A stretch of 64,000 nucleotides of DNA from Polyangiaceae bacterium. Lineage in GTDB: Bacteria > Myxococcota_A > Polyangia > Polyangiales > Polyangiaceae. Both the position numbers and the translations under genes were made by a program. The notes beneath the pieces were generated by a model that saw only the letters and a program-made list of their open reading frames with translations, was not told the DNA's origin and did no database searches. The stretch's first letter is position 1; each line of letters opens with the position of its first letter. Where the stretch lies: NCBI GenBank assembly GCA_016715885.1, contig JADJXL010000015.1, positions 558,001-622,000 on the forward strand, read 5' to 3'. Shown piece after piece: positions 11,001 through 18,733 of this stretch.

Positions 11001-14000
11001 CGATCATCATACGCTTCGTGATCCCGATGCGCTCGTGCGTTTTTTGCACGACGAGCGCATCACCATTTGGAATTCGGTCCCATCGCTTTGGGTACACCTC
11101 ATGGACGCCGTTGAACGAAGCGACATCCATGTTCCATTCGCAGCCGTTCGGGCCATTCTCATTGGCGGCGAACCCGTTCCCGCCGCACTCGTGAGGCGCT
11201 GGCGCGCGTTATTGCCTCGCGCCGTCGGCAATACGCATTCATGCCGGCTATTCAACCTTTACGGCAGCGTGGAGACCATCGTGAATGCGACATGGTACGA
11301 AATCGTTCGCGATCCGGCTCCCGAAGATGTGCACACCCCCATCGGATGGCCACGTTTTGGCACGCCCACCACGCTCGACGATGTCAACCAAAATGGCGTC
11401 GGTGAAATTGCCGTTGCTGGTGCCATTGCCGATGGCTATTTGCTCGATCATGCGAGCACCATGTCGAGCTTCATCGGAAGCGGCGCGGCGCGCGCATACC
11501 ACACGGGCGACCTCGCCAAGCGCTTGCCAGACGGATCGCTCGTCCACATGGGTCGCAAAGACAATCAAGTCCAAGTTCGAGGCAATCGCGTCGAGCTTGT
11601 CGAAATCGAGCACACGATTGTTATGCATCCGGCCGTTCGCCATGCTGTCGTCACGTGGAATGACGGCCGCCTCGTGGCAGCAATCGAGCTCGTCGAAGGG
11701 GCGGCAGCACCTGATTTGCGCGAGTTTGTCGAAGCAAGGCTGCCCGCATTCATGGTCCCCAATCGCTTCGATATCCATGACAAACTCCCGCGGACTCCGG
11801 CGGGAAAAGCGGATCGCATCAAACTTCGTACGGAACCGAAAGAGGTTGGTGAAACGGACGTGCATGCCGCGCTCGTATCGGCGTGGCGCGACGTCCTCGC
11901 GCTCGATGCCGATCCGCGTCCAGAAGACGACTTTTTCGCTCTCGGCGGCGATTCCATCCGAGCCCTCGAAGTGCTCGATCACATCCGCGTCCGTCTTGGT
12001 TCCATAGCGAAAAACCTCCGCCCACTCGAGCTATATCGGCACAGACGCTTTTCCGCGCTCGAGGACGCTTTGCGAATGGCCATCGACAAGACGACGTCAA
12101 TCATTGCTGGTGCCTCGACGTCTCGCGCCGTGCAAAGCGTCCGCTTTGGCTTGACCTCTGTTCAACGAGGGTTCTGGCTGGCGCAGCAAACGAGCGGCAA
12201 ATGCCCAACATGGTCGGCCGCCATTCCACTCGAAGGCGATATCGACATCGACGCGCTTCGCAGTGCGCTCTCATGGCTGGTCGAACGACACAGCGTCTTG
12301 CGCACGAAGTTCTCGCGTTCTTCGCGTGGCGTCGAGCAAGAAGTGCTCACAAATTACACCGCGCCAAACCTCGAAGTCGTCGATGTGGTTTCTCTTGACG
12401 AACAGGAAGCTCGACGCCGTATCGACGTTGTTTTGGAGGACGCGTCATCGCAATCGTTCGATCCAGAACGACCTCCACTTTTTGCGTGGTGGCTCGTGCG
12501 TCGAGCGGCGAATGAGCACGTCCTCGTGCTTTGTTCGCACCACATCATCAGTGATGCGTGGAGCTGTTTTTCGCTGCTCAATGAGTTGTGCGCAGCGCAT
12601 GATGCCATTCGATTGGGACAACCCCCGATGCTCCCTGCATTACCATTGACGCTCGCCGATGTCGTTCATCATGAGAGACAAACCCCGACATCCGACGAGC
12701 TTTCATTTTGGCGCAAAACGCTCGACGGCCTGGAACAAGGGCCAGCTTCGCTGGCGCAGCAGCAAGTTTCATATATCGTGCAACTACCATTGCAAGTGCG
12801 CGACGCCATTTTTGCCAAAGCGCGCGAAGGGCGCACGTCGGCATATGTCGTTGCGCTCCATCTCTTTGCGGAGTCATTGGCAGACGTCACGAGCTCGTCT
12901 GACCTCGTCATTTCCACCGCAATATCGGGTCGTGATTCGACGACGGGTGATCTATCGCGTGTCGTCGGTCCTTTTGCTCGAGCGCTTCCCGTGCGTATTC
13001 GTGCTCCATTGCAGCTTGCGGACGTCATGCGTGCGCTCGACGATGCAATGGCGCACGCGGACGTGCCGCCTCATGCCATCGTGACGCTCCTCGGCCCCTC
13101 CGCAATCGATACGCTCGGCCGATATTTTATGTCGTGGCTCGATCCGTCCGCAATACGAAGCACGATGCAATCGTCGATCGTGCCGCATTTCGCCGGCAGC
13201 CGCTTTCACTTTGCGACGGGGTCGACTCGCACCGAAGTAATGATGGGCATCATGCCGCATCATGGCGGCATGACATTGCATGTCCACGGCGCGCCGATTG
13301 CCGAACGAGTAGCGCAGGCATTCGAGCTACGTGCCAAAGCATTGCTCCCTTCATCGTCGGCGCTCGTGGTGTATGCGCCGCCCAATACGCCCATTCCGAT
13401 CACCGACCCGATCGTGGTCGAACGAGTGACATCCCGATTTGGCACGTCCGATGTCGTGCTTTTGCCAATGAGCGCCGACAAACTCACGGAGTCGACCGAT
13501 CTGGAACATCGCGTGCGCGTGGCCGTGCTCGCAACGAAGGCGCCCGTGGTTGCGCTCGCAGGAATGCTACCGGCATTGACGGGACTCGGAATGCGCCCGC
13601 TTGCTGGATTGCCGCTCGAAGAAAAGCAATTGACCACGGGCCATGCGGCCACGGTTGCCGCAATGTTCCTCACCGTAAAACTCGTGCTCGATACGCTGGG
13701 AAAAACCTTCGCCGACATGCACGTCGGGGCGCTCGGTTTTGGTTCGATCGGACGCGCGACATGGACGCTTTGCCGCACACTGCTCGGTGAACCAGCTTCG
13801 TTCCGATTCGTCGATCCGCGCGTTTCGGGCAGTTCGCCTTCGCTCGAAAATGCCCATCTCATTTTGGGCGCGACGAGCGGCGGTGCGGTCATTGAAGTGG
13901 ACAAACTCGAGCCAGGCACCATCGTCATCGACGATTCGTTTCCGCGCGCGTTCTCCGACGAACAGGCTTGGAAGCGAATGCGCGAGCGTCGCGACGTATT

Positions 14001-14304
14001 GCTCGTGGGTGGAGGGATGATCGACGCGGGGCCTCTCTTGCGCACGTCCCCATTTGCCCAAGCGGCTGCAGTACGAGCGCGGCTGCCCATTCTGTGGCTC
14101 CCCGGATGTCACGCGGAAGCCGTGCTTTTGGCGGAGCGCCCCGAGCTTGGTCCTACGCGGGGAATGGTTGACGAAACTCGAGCGCGCGAGGTGCTTGGCG
14201 CTCTTCAGAGCCTCGGGATGCGAGCGGCGCCATTGCATTTGGGCCCGCAGGAAATTCCGCCGGACGTGATCGACGGGATGCGACGACTTCGGAGGAGTCC
14301 CTGA
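5038..14304 (+). CDS. hybrid NRPS-PKS megasynthase with FAAL start
   Basis: The 3088-residue protein has these domains in order. Fatty acyl-AMP ligase-like domain, about 1-520 (FSSGSTRDPRG at 158, MPHHHDMGLIGG). ACP, Ser 556 (LGGTSL). Ketosynthase, about 620-980, with Cys 768 (DTACSSS), His 903 (EAHGTAT) and His 937 (IGHL). Ketoreductase, about 1035-1270 (GGTGALG, SSIS, YAAAN). ACP, Ser 1303 (GLDSL). A linker with an inserted palindromic repeat, 1342-1381. Condensation domain (HHAVVDAW, His 1494). Adenylation domain, about 1780-2265 (YTSGSTGKPKG at 1923, HTGDLA, Lys 2257). PCP, Ser 2306 (GGDSI). Second condensation domain (HHIISDAW, His 2502). A C-terminal Rossmann domain with GFGSIG at 2900. 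No acyltransferase and no thioesterase are present. The expected product is a fatty-acid-primed lipopeptide-like compound extended by one ketide step and at least one other unit. Its N-terminal GTG overlaps the SDR stop. Confidence 0.92.
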   Translation: MISRNEPRSLPELLLSRADDADQSRATVVIEGGRSLCPADLAGQAMLTARGFCQAKARIGQPVLLLIRDIEDFLVAFWGALFAGLVPAPLAGPRDASERELERILKVVRVLADPLIVVDRNLTTLAPPGLEFLDIGELRRAGPGVVADNKNPLALIQFSSGSTRDPRGVMLDNANILANLRQFTSAVHFDSSDIALTWMPHHHDMGLIGGHLGPLFVGARQVRMDPVHAMADPLQWLEAAAKHRATVLTSTCLGLSRATRALRTRAPSAYDLSSVRIVATGAEPLDPNVLCDFSRVTGIPEEAHRPMYGLAEATVCVSAPTRGGIRTVDIDGRKRLLLGPPVHDMRVRIVDEKGHELPEGSEGELEIAGPNVTRGYYLDEPATKEIKHNEFVRTGDIARVVDGEIVIVGRQKDVVIVDGRNLHAHDIEFAAESIPGVRIGAAVFVADAREIPERPTIGVMLAEGAEGFRVIPEIRKRLTAEIGAVPRVFPLPKIPRTTSGKKRRAQVRVDVESGVYDHAVHPTTVSLVRQSFAQALGRSLGDHELDVPFALLGGTSLMAVKVIDSLEMSIGIAPDHRLLMRGDTVHRLARILEQDVDPDKHTSSRQTNHQDKRIAIVALACRVPGARGPATFLEVAKSEQTQIGLPKAGRKGGPGGYIDDVDFFDAQRFRVPPDEAAAMDPQQRLMLTIADEALSRAGLDLHTFGRDIGVFIGAGHPAYLEHVLAHVENDVSALPPGTLAGNLLSMLAARIAHSFDLRGPALTVDTACSSSLVALHVACQSIRAGECAAAIVGGVHLNLTPTLGLLFARAGALSPSGRCRPFEPDADGTVPGEGVLATVLVPFEVAEQNGLPVIAVIHGSAINNDGASLGVMAPNPAGQESVIRRALETSGIDAARISIVEAHGTATRVGDEVERAVLRRVYPHGPKVIAVKGIIGHLMAAAGIAGLARLTLQLQSGEFGAVSSFGFGGTNAHVIVEGAKRRVSNAGLADGPRAGQRHWLREIPRGDRRNPIFQLFVLNGEGRLELAQTNHPPSLRGSSVIVTGGTGALGRALVDELAPHVAHMLIVGKRPLDSDVEALLHRARSLGAAMTYCSADLTTSSGCRAVRAAAALLPPVDVLFHVAGNLDADLCVAAKRDALLRLESIEFKELVCASSISACFPGLDRGLEAYAAANRALDEYTKNARAQGAPFVSVALPPLTGGGLAEPFRAVIEKNKLPTLDMKSAANALLAARGVNAGHVVALPEGATAAFSFASPSKLPTKFVDAEVPTTLDMLREFVAKALEKPPLEVDVDVSFPALGLDSLTALDIIKFVEAKIGQTLPSTLLYEHDTIAKAALAIDALMPSALSPPLPHRERGRGGEDYSPSPLVERGLGGEALLPSQLSFVAQRSFFPDMPGNVLLAARVDDGGPRLEREELQNAVAILVARHPALAAVITRHGAHYVQVPGPGPEIRIVSELDAAAEDAIADEPFDLKRGPLVRFVTDGRRLLVNGHHAVVDAWSVRNVWLELLEVLSAQRSGKTPSLEPLRSSLAEAMDVSRKPSPAADVAWFRARLEGAPPLHLPWTSPIDAPSSGGGALVRKVLDMAATTDVRAKAASSGVTLPAWALAAWIRALFDASGQHDVVVRVAHGKRSARLPNFDRLVGAFADALVVRAEVGINEDTAAVAKRVQAYLHEAQKHEAASAFDIADVVERSLAGPVGITPVGFSFPLLPQSSRIGSFAIDDVVGRAAAGFTRATLVAFVANDKLHLCLNAARSHLSASQMQALVDACATHLVDAPRAAMPNTLHGRILDRCALHPDRHAIQGLSYGVLARRSASLAGRLCEYKNSSGRIAVLALPSKDAVVAILAILRTGNAYVPLDPHWPDARITQILESSAASCLVTTADLAERARSFHDSIPVQIIDERESLSGPNESDVTAAYVMYTSGSTGKPKGVVVSHRACLVFQDWVHRAFAVTDADRFAQTSSLAFGGSIRQIFSALLAGASIYPVDHHTLRDPDALVRFLHDERITIWNSVPSLWVHLMDAVERSDIHVPFAAVRAILIGGEPVPAALVRRWRALLPRAVGNTHSCRLFNLYGSVETIVNATWYEIVRDPAPEDVHTPIGWPRFGTPTTLDDVNQNGVGEIAVAGAIADGYLLDHASTMSSFIGSGAARAYHTGDLAKRLPDGSLVHMGRKDNQVQVRGNRVELVEIEHTIVMHPAVRHAVVTWNDGRLVAAIELVEGAAAPDLREFVEARLPAFMVPNRFDIHDKLPRTPAGKADRIKLRTEPKEVGETDVHAALVSAWRDVLALDADPRPEDDFFALGGDSIRALEVLDHIRVRLGSIAKNLRPLELYRHRRFSALEDALRMAIDKTTSIIAGASTSRAVQSVRFGLTSVQRGFWLAQQTSGKCPTWSAAIPLEGDIDIDALRSALSWLVERHSVLRTKFSRSSRGVEQEVLTNYTAPNLEVVDVVSLDEQEARRRIDVVLEDASSQSFDPERPPLFAWWLVRRAANEHVLVLCSHHIISDAWSCFSLLNELCAAHDAIRLGQPPMLPALPLTLADVVHHERQTPTSDELSFWRKTLDGLEQGPASLAQQQVSYIVQLPLQVRDAIFAKAREGRTSAYVVALHLFAESLADVTSSSDLVISTAISGRDSTTGDLSRVVGPFARALPVRIRAPLQLADVMRALDDAMAHADVPPHAIVTLLGPSAIDTLGRYFMSWLDPSAIRSTMQSSIVPHFAGSRFHFATGSTRTEVMMGIMPHHGGMTLHVHGAPIAERVAQAFELRAKALLPSSSALVVYAPPNTPIPITDPIVVERVTSRFGTSDVVLLPMSADKLTESTDLEHRVRVAVLATKAPVVALAGMLPALTGLGMRPLAGLPLEEKQLTTGHAATVAAMFLTVKLVLDTLGKTFADMHVGALGFGSIGRATWTLCRTLLGEPASFRFVDPRVSGSSPSLENAHLILGATSGGAVIEVDKLEPGTIVIDDSFPRAFSDEQAWKRMRERRDVLLVGGGMIDAGPLLRTSPFAQAAAVRARLPILWLPGCHAEAVLLAERPELGPTRGMVDETRAREVLGALQSLGMRAAPLHLGPQEIPPDVIDGMRRLRRSP
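9082..9153. repeat. paired GC-rich palindromes inside the megasynthase
   Basis: Two near-identical hairpins lie in frame in the linker between the second ACP and the first condensation domain. The first has a perfect 12-bp stem (CCCCCTCTCCCT, 9082-9093, with its complement at 9097-9108) and a CAT loop. The second has a perfect 12-bp stem (CCCCCTCTCCAC, 9128-9139, with 9142-9153) and a TT loop. Each is followed by a G-rich tail. The translated products, PLPHRERGRGGE and PSPLVERGLGGE, are low-complexity and unlike the flanking domains. This looks like a REP/MITE-like dispersed element tolerated in a linker. Confidence 0.85.
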
Positions 14305-14388
14305 TCGGCTTTGCCTGACCGACAAAAACCGGCTTCGTCAAAAAATGAACACACAAAGTCGCCGAACAGGTGTCTACCATGCACCTGT

Positions 14389-15690
14389 ATGGACAACGTG
14401 GACCAACCTCGAGCTCCCTCGCCCATCGACGCCACCGAGCGCAATGCACTTCTCGACGTGATTCGAGGGTTTGCCTTGAGCGGCGTGTTCTTGTCCAACG
14501 TGTACGCATGGATGAGCGGGGCGGTGTTTTTGCCACACGCACAGCTCGAGGCTGCGACGTCGAGCACCGTGCACAAAGTCATCGACGCCCTTTACAACAT
14601 TCTCGTTGCGGGCAAGTTCATGACGATATTCACGTTTCTGTTCGGGTTCGGGCTCGCGATGCAATTTTCTCGAGCTGCGGAACGAAATGACTCTGTGCCC
14701 AAGCGATACGTACGCCGATGTGCGGCATTCCTTTTCCTGGGCATGTTGCACCTGACCCTCTTGTGGTATGGAGACATTACCCATCAATATGCACTGATTG
14801 GGCTCGTGGTTCTGTTGTTTTACAAGCGATCGACGAAGACATTGGTGATATGGGGCCTCATTTTGACGCTGGTGGCCGTACCCGTAGGGATGTGGAGTCA
14901 ATTCGTTCTGCCGCGATTGTTGACGTCACCGGAAGCAGCGCAAGCCGCAATGGCTGCGAAGAGGGCAAGTTACGAGGAAGGTAATCGTGCGCTGCTCGAA
15001 GCATTTCAAAGCGATTCGTACATGGCCATCGTGCGTGCAAATGTGACCATGTATTGGCGTCAATTCGTGAACGTCATCATTGCATCGTATCATGTGGGCA
15101 CCTTGGGGAATTTCTTGCTTGGCCTTGCCGTTGGGCGGCTTGGGTGGTTTCAGGACGTTGCAGCGCATCGGCGAGCCTTTCGGCGCATGCTTGGATGGAG
15201 CGCGCTCGTGAGCCTACTATTGCTCGGCGTGATGGTTGGCTTGCGATTTCTGCTTGGAGAAAAAAGCCCCCAGCCGGGTCCCATCGCTTTGCCCATCGTG
15301 ATGCCGGTGCTTCGCAACGTATGGACACTGTCCATAGCTCTTTTCTACGTTGCAGCCATCGCATTGCTCTACCAACGAGGCTTTTTTCGGCGGGTCTTGT
15401 CGATCTTCGCCCCGGCTGGCCGAATGGCCATGACCAACTACTATGCCCAGAGCGCGATTGGCGTATTCGTCTTTTGCGGCATCGGCCTCGGGCACATGGG
15501 TGATCTCCGCCCGCGCTTTACCATTGTCATGCCGATGGTGATGTTCACCGTGCAGATGGTATGCAGTTGGCTTTGGCTACGATATTTCCGATTCGGACCG
15601 GTGGAATGGGTATCGCGGTCATTGACGTACGGCAAGCCGCAGCCGATGCGCGTGCGCAAAATGGTCGAAACGCCCGACGTGGTCCCCTGA
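14389..15690 (+). CDS. DUF418/YeiB-like membrane protein
   Basis: Starting at ATG 14389 (MDNVDQPR), the 433-residue protein has the N-terminal pattern ERNALLDVIRGFALSGVFL that marks YeiB/DUF418 proteins. About eight to ten hydrophobic segments follow, including FTFLFGFGLAMQF, and the C-terminal DUF418 signature region (PAGRMAMTNYYAQS, then GPVEWVSRSLTYGKPQP). It is an inner-membrane protein; the family is related to acyltransferase-like membrane proteins but its reaction is not settled. A TTG at 14311 in frame would add 26 polar residues and is less likely. The gene lies 84 bases after the megasynthase stop in the same direction, so it might be cotranscribed. A role in the same pathway, such as acyl transfer or export, would be speculation. 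Confidence 0.85.
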   Translation: MDNVDQPRAPSPIDATERNALLDVIRGFALSGVFLSNVYAWMSGAVFLPHAQLEAATSSTVHKVIDALYNILVAGKFMTIFTFLFGFGLAMQFSRAAERNDSVPKRYVRRCAAFLFLGMLHLTLLWYGDITHQYALIGLVVLLFYKRSTKTLVIWGLILTLVAVPVGMWSQFVLPRLLTSPEAAQAAMAAKRASYEEGNRALLEAFQSDSYMAIVRANVTMYWRQFVNVIIASYHVGTLGNFLLGLAVGRLGWFQDVAAHRRAFRRMLGWSALVSLLLLGVMVGLRFLLGEKSPQPGPIALPIVMPVLRNVWTLSIALFYVAAIALLYQRGFFRRVLSIFAPAGRMAMTNYYAQSAIGVFVFCGIGLGHMGDLRPRFTIVMPMVMFTVQMVCSWLWLRYFRFGPVEWVSRSLTYGKPQPMRVRKMVETPDVVP

Positions 15691-15695
15691 GACTC

Positions 15696-17690
15696 TTACA
15701 GAACCCCTCGCCTCAGCCACCGCGAAGACACCCATTCACCCGCAGAAAACCCAGACCCATCCGCATGTCGCGGTTTGTCGCCGAACGAATTCCGCAATCG
15801 CGAAACGCCCGCATCCAGAAGCGCCGTCCAGCGCCGCAAGTCCAGCTCTGCGCCGCCCGCCGTGATGGCGTCCAGCTCCAATACGCAGAGCTCGCGATCC
15901 GACATCATCGCTCCGTCCGTCGACAATTCATCCAATGTCGCCATGGGCAAGTACGGTCGGCCAAACCGATAACGCAACGTCGCCGTGAATCGCGCTCGGT
16001 TTTCTGCCCAATACGTTTTCCACGCATTTGGATCCGGCAACGCATCGCCCGATTCATCTACGATGTTTGCCCCCGTGATCCGTACGAGCGCCCGCGCGAT
16101 GCCCGCGCAAAACAGCTTTTTTCCTGGAGTCGATACGGCATTCTGCAGTGCCGCCAAAAGGGCTTCCACATGACCTGGGCTCCCATGCCATCCCAGCGCC
16201 TCGGCTTCACGCGGTCGATACGCGAGTGACGATTGTAATACGGATCCATCGGCCGCATTCCCGGTCACACCGAGCAGCTCCAACAAATCGAGCCGCGCGT
16301 CGGTATGCAGCTCGCCTTGATCCGTTCGATTGTTACGCAATGCCTGCCGCGCCGATTCGAGCCCGTAAGGTTCGCCCCGACGCACCAATGCACGCATCGC
16401 CGCTGCTGCGACACGCGTATCCGTTTCTTCGCCAATCACTTGCGCGAGCATCGATATCGCCGCATTACGTTCGGCGGCCACCCCGAGACACCGCACCGCG
16501 CGCACGCGAACCCCCGGATCCGGATGCTCGAGCAGCGGTGCGACGACCGCCGTCATAGCTTCACGCCGAGCCGTGAGCACATCGAGCGCCACGCGCAAAA
16601 TGGGCGCCGGCGCATCCTCGCAAAGCCGTCGCATTGCCGGCCCAATCGAGGGACTCGAACCGAGAATGAATGCATCGCGATGCGCCGGATACGTTGCCGG
16701 ATGCGCCTGTTCCATTGCAACGACCGCCGCCCGCACCCGATCTTCGCCCTCCACACACGAAAGCACGAACGTCCGGGCAAACGCCCTCGCAGGATCCGGA
16801 ACCTCGGCCGCATTCGAATGCGCCAATAATTCACCCAGCACATCGAATCGCAATTCGGTCCCGTCAATCGACATGACCGGATGCCCAAGCGTCATGAGCG
16901 CGTCGAATGCAGCCAAAAGCCGCTCCTCGAACGCTACGACTCCACGTGTCCATACCTGCGCGGGGTTCGGTGTGCAAAGGGCGCCCAGCGTTCCGACCTC
17001 TTCGATCAATTCACGAGCAAGCCGGCGAAGCGTCGCTTCTTCACCCGCGGCACCTGCACGATCCGGATCGTCGATCGGGATTGGCAATGGAGCTGTTACT
17101 TTCGGTTTGTCTGGGATGACCTCTTCCTGGTCGGAATCATCGTCCAGCGGTATTTCGTCGACCTCGATGAGGTCTTCCTCGGCGACGAGCAGTTTTACCG
17201 AAGCAACGATCGGCTCGCGCTCGATGCGCAAAAATGCAGCCGAGCCCGAGCTTGCACGAAATGGCGGCGACAAACTCGGCTGCGTCGCCCTTGCTCGCCA
17301 ATTCGGCGACCGCCAATGCCCCTGCGCATCGACGACACGCTTTACAGTCGCCGCCAGGGCATCGTGAACGACGACGACATCCGTTGCCAGCGCATCGAGC
17401 GCCGGTTGCTTTTGCGCCACGAGCGCCGATTGCGCCGATTGCATGGCGCTCTTGGCCGCTTCCAATTTGCTCAGATGCTCGCCATCTTCGATGTGGCTCT
17501 TGGTGAGCGCGGCAAGCGCATCGAGCGCCTTTGCAAACGCTTCCGTCACCTGCGCGCGATCCATGCGTGCTGTCGACCGTTGTACGTCGAAAAGCACTCT
17601 TTCGAGCACGTCGCGAGCAATCGCCGCTTCTGCATGAGCCGGCGATGAAGGTTTGTCTTCAATCGACATCGGCGAAAGAAGTGCGCTCAT
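15696..17690 (-). CDS. HEAT-repeat T6SS-associated protein (TIGR02270-like)
   Basis: The start chosen is ATG 17690 (MSALLSPMSIED), which overlaps the TGA of the upstream gene as ATGA; the longer open frame to 17951 lies inside that gene and reads as shadow. The 664-residue product has a helical N-terminal half and an acidic linker around residues 175-200. Its C-terminal half holds HEAT-like helical pairs (VRVRAVRCLGVAAERNAA, VAAAAMRALVRRGEP) and the LGWHGSPGHVEALLAAL motif. This layout matches TIGR02270-type proteins found in myxobacterial and proteobacterial T6SS islands. It is the last gene of the island's transcription unit. It probably acts as a scaffold or adaptor for effector loading; no catalytic residues are seen. 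Confidence 0.75.
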   Translation of the reverse strand: MSALLSPMSIEDKPSSPAHAEAAIARDVLERVLFDVQRSTARMDRAQVTEAFAKALDALAALTKSHIEDGEHLSKLEAAKSAMQSAQSALVAQKQPALDALATDVVVVHDALAATVKRVVDAQGHWRSPNWRARATQPSLSPPFRASSGSAAFLRIEREPIVASVKLLVAEEDLIEVDEIPLDDDSDQEEVIPDKPKVTAPLPIPIDDPDRAGAAGEEATLRRLARELIEEVGTLGALCTPNPAQVWTRGVVAFEERLLAAFDALMTLGHPVMSIDGTELRFDVLGELLAHSNAAEVPDPARAFARTFVLSCVEGEDRVRAAVVAMEQAHPATYPAHRDAFILGSSPSIGPAMRRLCEDAPAPILRVALDVLTARREAMTAVVAPLLEHPDPGVRVRAVRCLGVAAERNAAISMLAQVIGEETDTRVAAAAMRALVRRGEPYGLESARQALRNNRTDQGELHTDARLDLLELLGVTGNAADGSVLQSSLAYRPREAEALGWHGSPGHVEALLAALQNAVSTPGKKLFCAGIARALVRITGANIVDESGDALPDPNAWKTYWAENRARFTATLRYRFGRPYLPMATLDELSTDGAMMSDRELCVLELDAITAGGAELDLRRWTALLDAGVSRLRNSFGDKPRHADGSGFSAGEWVSSRWLRRGVL

Positions 17691-18733
17691 GACGCCTCCT
17701 CGAGCAAAAATGCCCCACGCTCGGGCCCTTCGGATTGAAGCACCACCGCTGCCCTCGTCACCGGAGCTGCACCTGTCGCGAAATAAGTGCAAGCAATTGC
17801 AAGCAAAAGCGCGCCTGTTGCAGCTCCCGTATCTCCCAGCATTTGCGCCGGTGTCGATTGAATGGCGTTCTCTGCGAGCACGCCTCGCAGGGCCACTTGC
17901 GCCCATTCTTTGTTCCGATTCCGCTCGCCATTCAAATCGGTCAGTACCCATGACAGTGGACCGCCTTGCACAGCGATATCCTGCACGATTTGTGTCAGTG
18001 CTTCGGCTAGATTCGGCCGGCCCATCAAAGCCGATTCTTCACGCCCCGTACGAATTGTCGTGATTCGCCCGAGCGGCTGCTCGTCGGATGATGCGCCCTG
18101 CAATTTCGTTCCTGCGCGTAAAAGAACGGCGAATCCGGCGCCTTCACTCGGCACCATGCCGTTTTCCGTGCCTGCGGCATGCAACCGATGATCCGCATCG
18201 AGCCATTGCAAAACACCCTCGTGATGATAACTATCCACGCCTCCCACGACGACAGCGGGTGGAGTTTGTCCGAGCCCCGCTTTGTGAAGCATGTCTGCCG
18301 CCATTTCAAGCGCTACGACAAACCCCGCATGCCCCGCGCGCACCACGGTCGAACGCTGTAAATCGATGGGACAACGGCTTTTCGCTCGCAATGCGTCGAT
18401 GAAGGCCGGACCATACCGAGCGTCGTCATCCGGTCGCCCGGCTTCTGGCAATGCGAGCACGAGGGGAAGGCTCGACGTATATTCTGCTGGCCACGCTTCA
18501 CGTAATGCAGGCGCAGCGAGCCCCAGCAATCGATCGTGCCCGACGACGTCTAATGGCAAACCCCCGACGCGACAAGACCCGATGATTTGTCCTCGTTTGT
18601 CTTTGAATGTGCAAGGCCGAGGATCCAATCGTTCTGCCCGCACGTTCATGGCAACTTGCAGTCGAGACAAACCAATTGGTGCTCGTGCGCCGGCACGCAG
18701 AATCGTCGCAATGCCTCGCCCGTCGCTCGTCAC
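17687..18733 (-). CDS. ketosynthase-like pseudoenzyme of the VgrG island
   Basis: The 348-residue protein has thiolase/ketosynthase fold signatures: LALPEAGRPDDD, VVVGGVDSYHHEG, ENGMVPSEGAGFAVLL and a C-terminal LGDTGAATGALLLA that parallels the ketosynthase IGHxxAAAG motif. The nucleophile region reads RAGHAGFVVALEMA, so the usual Cys in A-C-(A/S)-S is absent, and the active-site His of the last motif is also replaced. It is therefore probably not a condensing enzyme. Related ketosynthase-like proteins sit in T6SS/VgrG clusters next to DUF2169 genes, as here. Both ends overlap neighbours by four bases (ATGA), so it is coupled to the DUF2169 gene before it and the HEAT gene after it. A structural or chaperone role is inferred. 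Confidence 0.75.
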   Translation of the reverse strand: MTSDGRGIATILRAGARAPIGLSRLQVAMNVRAERLDPRPCTFKDKRGQIIGSCRVGGLPLDVVGHDRLLGLAAPALREAWPAEYTSSLPLVLALPEAGRPDDDARYGPAFIDALRAKSRCPIDLQRSTVVRAGHAGFVVALEMAADMLHKAGLGQTPPAVVVGGVDSYHHEGVLQWLDADHRLHAAGTENGMVPSEGAGFAVLLRAGTKLQGASSDEQPLGRITTIRTGREESALMGRPNLAEALTQIVQDIAVQGGPLSWVLTDLNGERNRNKEWAQVALRGVLAENAIQSTPAQMLGDTGAATGALLLAIACTYFATGAAPVTRAAVVLQSEGPERGAFLLEEAS

